Of a DNA stretch of 47,777 nucleotides, positions 41,213 through 47,777 are shown in pieces. The DNA is from Salinivirgaceae bacterium. Its GTDB lineage: Bacteria; Bacteroidota; Bacteroidia; Bacteroidales; SZUA-534. Where the stretch lies: positions 1-47,777 of the forward strand of contig JAQICC010000427.1 in the NCBI GenBank assembly GCA_027858735.1, in the 5' to 3' direction. The notes below the pieces were generated by a model. That model did not search any database and had not been told where the DNA came from. It worked only from the letters and a program-made list of their open reading frames with translations. A program made the translations under genes and the position numbers. Numbering within the stretch: the stretch's first letter is position 1; each line of letters begins with the position of its first letter.

Positions 41213-42448
41213 ATGAAAAATAAAAAATATACAGAAATGATAAAGAATTTAACGAATGTTAGAGGAATTAAATGTTGGGGAGCTCATACCGGAATTAAGT
41301 CCCTGCGTAGAGATTTGGCTATAATTTATTCGGAAGTTCCGGCCAGTGCGGCGGCTGTTTTTACCCAAAATCAAGTGGTTGCAGCACCTGTTATCTTATC
41401 AAAAAAGCACATTAAAAATGGAAAAGCTCAGGCCATTGTTATAAATGCTGGTAATGCCAATGCGGCTAATGGCAAACAGGGAATGGAGGGTGCTGAAGCC
41501 ATGGTAAATACGCTTGCTGAAGAATTAGGTATTGATAAAGAATTGGTACTGGTTGCGTCTACCGGAGTTATTGGAGAACCCTTTCCCACTCAGGAAATTG
41601 TAGCAGGAATAAAAGAAAATGTAAGCAAACTTACCTCAAAATCACAGGCTGGTTCATTTGCCGCGAATGCCATTTTAACCACCGATACTTTTGCCAAAGA
41701 AGGGTTTATAGAATTTGAAGTAGATGGTTATGAAGTAAACATGGGAGGTATTGCCAAAGGTTCAGGAATGATTCACCCTAATATGGCAACTATGCTGGCT
41801 TTTGTTGTAACAGATGTGGCTATTGATCCTGAATTACTGCAGAAAACAGTAAAAGAGGCTGTTAACAAATCATTCAATATGATTTCAATTGATGGAGATA
41901 CATCAACCAATGATATGGTTGTAGTATTGGCTAATGGAAAAGCCAGCAATACTGAGCTGAAAAAAAAGTCTGATATAGGGTTTAAAAATTTCAGCAAAAA
42001 GCTGGAAGAAATGATGATGCATCTGGCTAAACAAATTGTTTCAGATGGAGAAGGAGCTTCGAAATTTATTGAATATGAAATTGTACATGCACCCGATGAA
42101 GAGTATGCAAGTAAAATGATTAGAGCCATATCTACCTCATCTCTTGTGAAAACAGCTATGTTTGGTCGTGATCCAAATTGGGGAAGAATTATAAGCGCTG
42201 CAGGTAATGCAGGTTTGCCATTTGATTATGAGAAAGTAAGCCTGTTTATGGGTTCTGATGAAAAAATTATTCTCGTACTGGAAAATGGAGTTCCCGCAGA
42301 ATTTGACCGAAATTTCATGAAAAAACTACTCAGGGAATCTCACATTAAAATTAAAATAGATTTGCACAATGGAAAAGGATCTTCGATTGGTTGGGGAACC
42401 GATTTAACCACTGATTATGTGTTGTTTAATTCAGTTTATACAACCTAA
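41213..42448 (+). CDS. argJ: Bifunctional glutamate N-acetyltransferase/amino-acid acetyltransferase (ornithine acetyltransferase)
   Basis: 411 aa; VINAGNANAANGKQG, GVIGEPFP, autocleavage region KGSGMIHPNMATMLAFVVTDV, SINGDTSTNDMVV-like SIDGDTSTNDMVVVLANG, GRDPNWGRI. Confidence 0.96.
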   Translation: MKNKKYTEMIKNLTNVRGIKCWGAHTGIKSLRRDLAIIYSEVPASAAAVFTQNQVVAAPVILSKKHIKNGKAQAIVINAGNANAANGKQGMEGAEAMVNTLAEELGIDKELVLVASTGVIGEPFPTQEIVAGIKENVSKLTSKSQAGSFAANAILTTDTFAKEGFIEFEVDGYEVNMGGIAKGSGMIHPNMATMLAFVVTDVAIDPELLQKTVKEAVNKSFNMISIDGDTSTNDMVVVLANGKASNTELKKKSDIGFKNFSKKLEEMMMHLAKQIVSDGEGASKFIEYEIVHAPDEEYASKMIRAISTSSLVKTAMFGRDPNWGRIISAAGNAGLPFDYEKVSLFMGSDEKIILVLENGVPAEFDRNFMKKLLRESHIKIKIDLHNGKGSSIGWGTDLTTDYVLFNSVYTT

Positions 42449-42596
42449 CTGATTAATTCATGAATTTTCTTAAAATTGATTTAATATTCTGATTATCAGT
42501 TTTTAAAGGCAATATGATAATGTAAAATAATTATTAAGAAATTTCCGGGTGTGTTTATTTTAATGCATTCCGCTATTGCGGAACAGGTAATGTTTC

Positions 42597-42625
42597 GTCT
42601 GTCTGCCGGCGAGGCAGGTTGCGAA
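42597..42625. repeat. Palindromic intergenic repeat (CTGCCGGC family)
   Basis: GTCTGTCTGCCGGCGAGGCAGGTTGCGAAAC, related to 20479-20500 (CTGTCTGCCGGCGAGTCAGG) and to a decayed copy near 42846-42868. Confidence 0.55.
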
Positions 42626-42669
42626 ACCCTTGAAATATATAGATATGTCTGCGGTTTTCTAAGCCTTAC

Positions 42670-42984
42670 AGCTACGACAGTGGATACGCAATGCAAGCAA
42701 GCTTAGTAACTATTAAATTTGCCACTTTTACAAAGCTGTATAAAATGCATTCCAACCATTACGAATTTTATTGGAAATTCACATTTACTTGTACGTTTTT
42801 ATAAATATAAAAAATACTTGAATTGAGAGTACCCTAAACAATTTAACCTGCACGACGGTCAGGCGGGTTATGTACTAAAGTTATGTTGCCATGGAAACGT
42901 ATAAACAGCGAGATGTCCAGATAACTACCTATCTTGAATGCAACTAACTGGTTTGTATTGCGTTATATCATGCTGTTACCACTC
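42670..42984. repeat. Intergenic repeat element A (left of M1 peptidase module)
   Basis: Aligns with element B (45001-45291): GTGGATACGCARTGCAAGC..TTAGTAACTA, GTACCCTAA.CAA.TTAA, AAAGTTATGTTGCCATG, AAACAGCGA..TG.CCAGA.AACTACCTA, CAACTAACTGG.TTGTATT.CGTTATA.CATGCTGTT.CCA. Confidence 0.75.
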
Positions 42985-42988
42985 GTTT

Positions 42989-44980
42989 TTATTCCTCAAT
43001 ATTGAATAGAATCCATTTATTAGGGTCAAATTCAAGTATTTCCTTTCTCGAAATATCAATGGATGCAACATTATTATCAAAATCAATCTTTTGTAGTCCA
43101 TTTTCTGTTTTTAACTCTAATGGCATATTGAACGGCAAATTATCTTTGGTTATCCAACTTAAAGAAACTCCATCTTTATTTTTCTGAATCATTAGTGTAG
43201 GTAATTCTGCTTTATATAAATAAACATCTTTAAACCAGTCATAGTTTGTTCCACAAACATTCTCTATTGTTTCAAATAAATCATTTGTAGTTACAAATCT
43301 ACATTGTTGTCCATTAGTTTTATGTTCTAACTCTTTATTTGGATATGCCATTAAACGTAAAACTTTTATTATGTTTTCTTTTCCGATTAAATATCTTAGT
43401 GAATGAATCATGTAAACTGATTTTGCATATGACCAATCACTAAATATATCTCTTGAGCTAACGATAGAATCTATTGCAAGTGGTATTTCATTTTGAACAC
43501 CTCTTCTTCTCAATTCCAATTTCTTTTTATATCCTATTTCACCTTGTAAATATTCTTCATAAAGTGCCTCAACATATCCGGTTAATCCTTCTTGAATCCA
43601 GAAATCATTCCAATCATACGCAGTAACCAAATTTCCAAACCACTCATGACATAATTCGTGGAATAAAATATAATTATAGCCTGGATATTTATGTGTGAAA
43701 TTTGGAGCAATGGCAGTTATCGTCTGGTGTTCCATGCCGACAAATGGAACTTCTACAACACCTATCTTTTCATTTCTAAATGGATAAGGGCCAATAGTTG
43801 ATTCGATAAAATCTAAATAGTTTTTAATATTTGGGTATAATTGTTTTGCATTGGTTTCATTCTCTGGTAAAAACCAATAAGAAATCCTTATTGTATCCTC
43901 ATATAAACTCACATATTCATCTTTTAACTCGATGTAAGGTGCAATATTTAATGCAATTGCATAATTATTTATTGGGTTGCTCACTTTCCAAGTATAAGTA
44001 GTGGTTTGATTATTATCGACAGTATTTATTAATACGCCATTCGAAACTGCCATCAATCCTTGCGGTACTGTGAAAGCTAACTTTACCGAATCAGGTTCAT
44101 CCCACTGATAATCTTTACATGGAAACCATAAATCAGCTCCATCAATTTGGCATGACGTAGCAATCCAATCTTGACAATCCTTTGTTTTATTCCATGAAAA
44201 TCCGCCCTGATATGGTGCATGAGTTGCACTCCTTGGTTTACCTTCATATTCAATATACACATTAAGCAAATCTCCTTTGTTCCTTTGCATTGGCAGTTTG
44301 CACCAATATTTCCCTTTATGTAATTTGGTCTCCAATGTAACTTTCTTATTCTCTTCTTTTAAAAATACACTCTTAACTTTAAGTAATGTATCAAGGTCAA
44401 AAACAAAATATTTTAGTTCTTTGGTTACAACTATGGAGATAGTATTTGATGCTCTAATAAATTTTTTATCAGGGAAAATTTCCATTTTTATATCGTACAG
44501 AATCACATCGTATGCAGTTTGTTCTTGAATAAACTGTCCACCAGATATTGTTCCCGAAGCATTATTATCAATAATATTTGTTGGAAGTTTTCTTGTCTCT
44601 TTAAAATCCGTTTCGGAGATGATAATTTTATTTTGTCCTTGCAAGATTTGAAATACACCAAGTGCATTATTGTCTGAATCGCAAATAATCCAATATTCGC
44701 CATCCTTTACATTCAATTTAGTGGATTGATTTGCGTTTACAAATGCTCTTCTCTGTTTTCGTATCAGGTTTGTATTTGAAATCCAGAATCCTTGAATAGA
44801 TTTATCGGTTTCGTTAACCAACAACAATGTTTCCTTTGATTCTCTCCATATAGGAGATTTACCACAAGACATCAACTCCCAATCCAAAGGTTCTAGCAAT
44901 TGGATAGTAGAATCAATCGCTTGACTATTAGCACTAATAATTGACGTAATAAGAATTAAAAATGTCGCTATATATTTCAT
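42989..44980 (-). CDS. M1-family (gluzincin) metallopeptidase, secreted
   Basis: ORF to 45031, but the signal peptide MKYIATFLILITSIISANSQ starts at 44980 and the extra N-terminus is repeat-derived. HELCHEWFGNLVTAYDWNDFWIQE = HExxH-x18-E; FVGMEHQT exopeptidase-type motif. Confidence 0.9.
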   Translation of the reverse strand: MKYIATFLILITSIISANSQAIDSTIQLLEPLDWELMSCGKSPIWRESKETLLLVNETDKSIQGFWISNTNLIRKQRRAFVNANQSTKLNVKDGEYWIICDSDNNALGVFQILQGQNKIIISETDFKETRKLPTNIIDNNASGTISGGQFIQEQTAYDVILYDIKMEIFPDKKFIRASNTISIVVTKELKYFVFDLDTLLKVKSVFLKEENKKVTLETKLHKGKYWCKLPMQRNKGDLLNVYIEYEGKPRSATHAPYQGGFSWNKTKDCQDWIATSCQIDGADLWFPCKDYQWDEPDSVKLAFTVPQGLMAVSNGVLINTVDNNQTTTYTWKVSNPINNYAIALNIAPYIELKDEYVSLYEDTIRISYWFLPENETNAKQLYPNIKNYLDFIESTIGPYPFRNEKIGVVEVPFVGMEHQTITAIAPNFTHKYPGYNYILFHELCHEWFGNLVTAYDWNDFWIQEGLTGYVEALYEEYLQGEIGYKKKLELRRRGVQNEIPLAIDSIVSSRDIFSDWSYAKSVYMIHSLRYLIGKENIIKVLRLMAYPNKELEHKTNGQQCRFVTTNDLFETIENVCGTNYDWFKDVYLYKAELPTLMIQKNKDGVSLSWITKDNLPFNMPLELKTENGLQKIDFDNNVASIDISRKEILEFDPNKWILFNIEE

Positions 44981-45000
44981 GGTACGATGTTTCTTAAAAT

Positions 45001-45291
45001 GAGTGGTAACGATTGTGGATACGCAGTGCAAGCTCAGTAACTACTAACTTTGCCACTTGTTCTTAGCGTTTAAACTACCAGTCTCCCGAGTCCTTGGGAT
45101 TGCGCATTTTGTTTTATATACGTTTATGTAAATATATTAAATAACTGCATTTAAAAGTACCCTAAGCAACTTAATTGTGTACAAAAGTTATGTTGCCATG
45201 AAAAAGTTTAAACAGCGACCTGCCCAGACAACTACCTAATTTGAAAGCAACTAACTGGCTTGTATTACGTTATACCATGCTGTTGCCAGCT
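45001..45291. repeat. Intergenic repeat element B (between M1 and ParDE modules)
   Basis: Homologous to element A along most of its length; ends GAGTGGTAACGATTGTGGATACGC and GCTGTTGCCAGCT. Confidence 0.75.
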
Positions 45292-45292
45292 G

Positions 45293-45589
45293 TTATCGAT
45301 CGCAAAAAACATTGTTCAAATCTTGTCTTCCAACAATAGCCATAATTTCTACAATGTCTTCAATGACTCTAAAATAAATACTATCTGAGCCACAAACACA
45401 ACGTCTATATCCTTCTCTTAAATAATCAACAGCTTCAAATGAAAAAGGTCTTTCAGCGATTATATCAAAGTATTCGAAAAATGCATCAAAATATTTGTCT
45501 GCTTGTTTTGTACCAAACTTATTTACACCAAAATGATGAATTCTAATTAGGTCTTCTTTAGCAACATTGCTTAATTTATATTTAGCCAT
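45293..45589 (-). CDS. parE: ParE/RelE-family toxin
   Basis: 98 aa; MAKYKLSNVAKEDLIRIHHFGVNKFGTKQADKYFDAFFEYFDIIAERPF...REGYRRCVCGSDSIYFRVIEDIVEIMAIVGRQD is typical of ParE. Confidence 0.9.
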   Translation of the reverse strand: MAKYKLSNVAKEDLIRIHHFGVNKFGTKQADKYFDAFFEYFDIIAERPFSFEAVDYLREGYRRCVCGSDSIYFRVIEDIVEIMAIVGRQDLNNVFCDR

Positions 45590-45821
45590 TAAGTAAAGAC
45601 TTCGATTTTAATAATATTTGTTTTTTACTGTCACTAGTAAATCCACTATTTTCTGCCTTTTCCAATTTGGAACTTATCCAATCTATTTGGCGTTGTTGAT
45701 TTCTTGCTTGACGCACTAAATCATTTACCAATTCACTTTTACTTGAATATTCCTTACTATTAACTTGAGCTCTTAACCATTCGTCATTTGGTTCCGTGAA
45801 TGAAATACTTTGTCTACTCAT
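45582..45821 (-). CDS. parD: ParD-family antitoxin
   Basis: Overlaps the toxin start by 8 bp; MSRQSISFTEPNDEWLRAQVNSKEYSSKSELVNDLVRQAR ribbon-helix-helix-like N-terminus. Start placed at the internal Met rather than 45842. Confidence 0.88.
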   Translation of the reverse strand: MSRQSISFTEPNDEWLRAQVNSKEYSSKSELVNDLVRQARNQQRQIDWISSKLEKAENSGFTSDSKKQILLKSKSLLNG

Positions 45822-45910
45822 AATATTATTCTTTTGATGCAAATTTACATCAATAATACATCAAAAGCAACAAAAAAGATTTAATTTAGGCTGAAAATCA
45901 TCTACCCAAT

Positions 45911-46113
45911 AGCTGGTAACGTTTAGCTAAACGTCAGTGCGGACTTAACAACTAATTAGTTCCAATTTGGCGAATAGCAAATTTATTTATCGAACACAAT
46001 TTACATAATTTAATTTCCTCACAGAAATTAAATTTGCGGGGTTAATAAGTCACAACTTCGATTCGTCTAAGCTTTTACCCGCATTGCGTTTGAGCTGTTG
46101 TTATATACAGGCC
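45911..46113. repeat. Intergenic element C (between ParDE and FISUMP modules), divergent relative of A/B
   Basis: Left end GGTAACG...AGTGCGGACTTAACAACTAATTAGTTCC parallels B's GGTAACG...AGTGCAAGCTCAGTAACTACTAACTTTGCC; right end GCATTGCGTTTGAGCTGTTGTTATATAC; internal CGTTTAGCTAAACG palindrome. Confidence 0.5.
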
Positions 46114-46183
46114 TTGCACTCATTCCTAAGAAAATTCGGCCGCGAATCGGTAATAGCTAAATAATCTAACCCATAAGATACCA

Positions 46184-47218
46184 TCAATCCTTAATACATC
46201 GAACAGAACGACCATCACCTATGTCGTTGTGGTCTCGATTAATTTCAGGGTATTCGAAGTACAAGTACCGGAACCAAGCATCTTCTATACCACTAAATTT
46301 TGTAGTAGTCCAAAAGCTAGCAACCTGATTCAAAGCATTATTAAATGTTCCACCGTTGAGACGGGTACTTCCAGGAAGAATATTAAAACCAGATATACCA
46401 AATTCAGCATTACTAAGTAATTCCCCTGCTTGCCAAAGATCAATATTTCCAGCAAGTTTACTACCTTCATTTGTACCTCTGTATCCCACTTCATCGGCAT
46501 CAACTTGTGTCATTCCTAAATGAATTTCAAGTTGTTTCCATTCACCATCACTTGGAAGGTGCCATTCATCAGGGCAAACACCTTGCACACCACTTGGATT
46601 TCCCTCACTACTAGATGCTCCATCCATTGCAGCATCCCAAGTGTATAAGGCACCATAAGCACTAGCATTTGACGAAGAATTATCAAAATAACACATACCT
46701 CTATCTCCATTTAAATCAGCCCAATAATGTGTATCCTCTACTAATGGAATTTCTGTCCCGTCTGCATAGTGTGTGGTTTTAAGGTTTTCAGCCATCCACC
46801 ACTGGTTGCCGATTTTTATGGTATTGTATGTATTTCCATCGTAGTCTGTGACTGTTCCGGTTTCACCACTGGCTGTGACAGTTATATAATCAGTTTTAGT
46901 TTCATTATCAGAACCATAATTATTGGTGACTGTTAATGAAACATTATAATTACTATTTGATGAATATGCATGAGAAGGGTTTTGAGAAGTTGAAGTTCCA
47001 CCATCACCGAATTCCCATGCCCAACTAGTAGGAAAATAAGAAGATTGGTCAGTAAACTGTACTAATGAACCGAGTTTAACAGACGTTTGACTGGCAGTAA
47101 ATGCTACAACAGGTTTATTTCCAATGTTTTGCTCATCTGTTTTGTTGCAGTTAAATAGTAATAAAACAAAAGCTATTATTATTACAAATTTAAAGTGGGA
47201 TAAATCAACTTGTTTCAT
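46184..47218 (-). CDS. PKD-domain plus Fibrobacter succinogenes major paralogous (FISUMP) domain lipoprotein
   Basis: 344 aa; lipobox LLFNCNKT; PKD (VQFTDQSSYFPTSWAWEFGDGGTSTSQNPSHAYSSNSNYNVSLTVTNNYGS); FISUMP (DGNTYNTIKIGNQWWMAENLKTTHYADG...CPDEWHLPSDGEWKQLE...GRSVRCIKD). Confidence 0.92.
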   Translation of the reverse strand: MKQVDLSHFKFVIIIAFVLLLFNCNKTDEQNIGNKPVVAFTASQTSVKLGSLVQFTDQSSYFPTSWAWEFGDGGTSTSQNPSHAYSSNSNYNVSLTVTNNYGSDNETKTDYITVTASGETGTVTDYDGNTYNTIKIGNQWWMAENLKTTHYADGTEIPLVEDTHYWADLNGDRGMCYFDNSSSNASAYGALYTWDAAMDGASSSEGNPSGVQGVCPDEWHLPSDGEWKQLEIHLGMTQVDADEVGYRGTNEGSKLAGNIDLWQAGELLSNAEFGISGFNILPGSTRLNGGTFNNALNQVASFWTTTKFSGIEDAWFRYLYFEYPEINRDHNDIGDGRSVRCIKD

Positions 47219-47777
47219 AATATTATTCTTTTTATTTTTTATAAGTATAAAATTAATTAATCTATAAATATTTCAGGCTTAATTTGAGTAAAAAAAATCA
47301 AATTGTCTAAAAGGTAAAAGCAGGTGGTAAAAAATAAAAACTATTTTCTACCAAATTCCACCTAAGTTTCATATTACTATTTTTTCGGCTTGTATATAAC
47401 GATGACAATAAACGTTGGCGCTTTGTTTCATGTTGGTTTTTGGTTTATAAAACACTGTTAAGTTAAAATTATTTCCGCTTTTTACAAACTGCTTAAAGCG
47501 CTAACTTTTATTGTGGGTTGAACTAAATCCCTACTGGATAGCTTTTTCAAATATAAACTATAATTTAAGATAAATAAATACATTTTGATTATATTTGAAG
47601 AATTAGAGGATTTGGTTATTTTAATACGTGTTTATTTATTTTTAATCATACTACCTCTAATATAACTTCCTGATTTTCAATTCCGAAAATTTGAAAACCG
47701 TCGATAAGTACATAGAACAAAAATTTCAAAAACTGCCCGGATTGTAGTTCAACCTGGACTCATCGCTGGGTCTTGCA

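Noticed and set aside
42496-42696. 66-aa minus-strand ORF (MHCVSTVVAV...)
   Set aside because: Composed of palindromic repeat and element A sequence; its similarity to the M1 ORF N-terminus comes from the shared repeat, not from a gene.
42670-47560. Calling the arrays a classical integron
   Set aside because: No integron integrase in the window, and the core sites do not strictly match RYYYAAC/GTTRRRY; kept as a cassette-like hypothesis only.
47724-47777. Possible start of a transposase zinc finger at the right edge (NCPDCSSTWTHRWVL in one plus-strand frame)
   Set aside because: Only ~18 codons are visible, a stop lies just upstream with no ATG, and the window ends; too little to call.

Overview
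The window is Bacteroidetes-type DNA (SusC/SusD, HTCS regulator, T9SS C-terminal sorting domains, low GC). Positions ~300-36750 are a polysaccharide utilization locus: three GH2 enzymes, one GH3, two very large paralogous clan GH-A-like secreted enzymes with Ig-like and CBM6-like modules, a cadherin-repeat T9SS protein, an orphan solute-binding lipoprotein, an HTCS and a SusC/SusD pair. Positions ~36880-37860 hold a decayed mobile-DNA patch: a perfect 22-bp palindrome, a degenerate group II intron 3' end (domain V/VI-like) and a stop-interrupted pseudogene. Positions 38149-42448 are an arginine biosynthesis operon, argB-argD-argC-argJ. Positions ~42670-47560 are the most unusual part: three consecutive gene modules (M1 peptidase, ParDE toxin-antitoxin, PKD/FISUMP lipoprotein). 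Each is bounded by its own module-specific short inverted repeat pair and separated from its neighbour by related ~170-310 bp non-coding elements, resembling an integrase-less gene-cassette array. A 281-bp MITE-like element with perfect 21-bp terminal inverted repeats lies between the divergent HTCS and GH2-SusC-SusD transcripts. No rRNA, tRNA or CRISPR was recognised. All family calls come from reading motifs by eye; no database search was possible.
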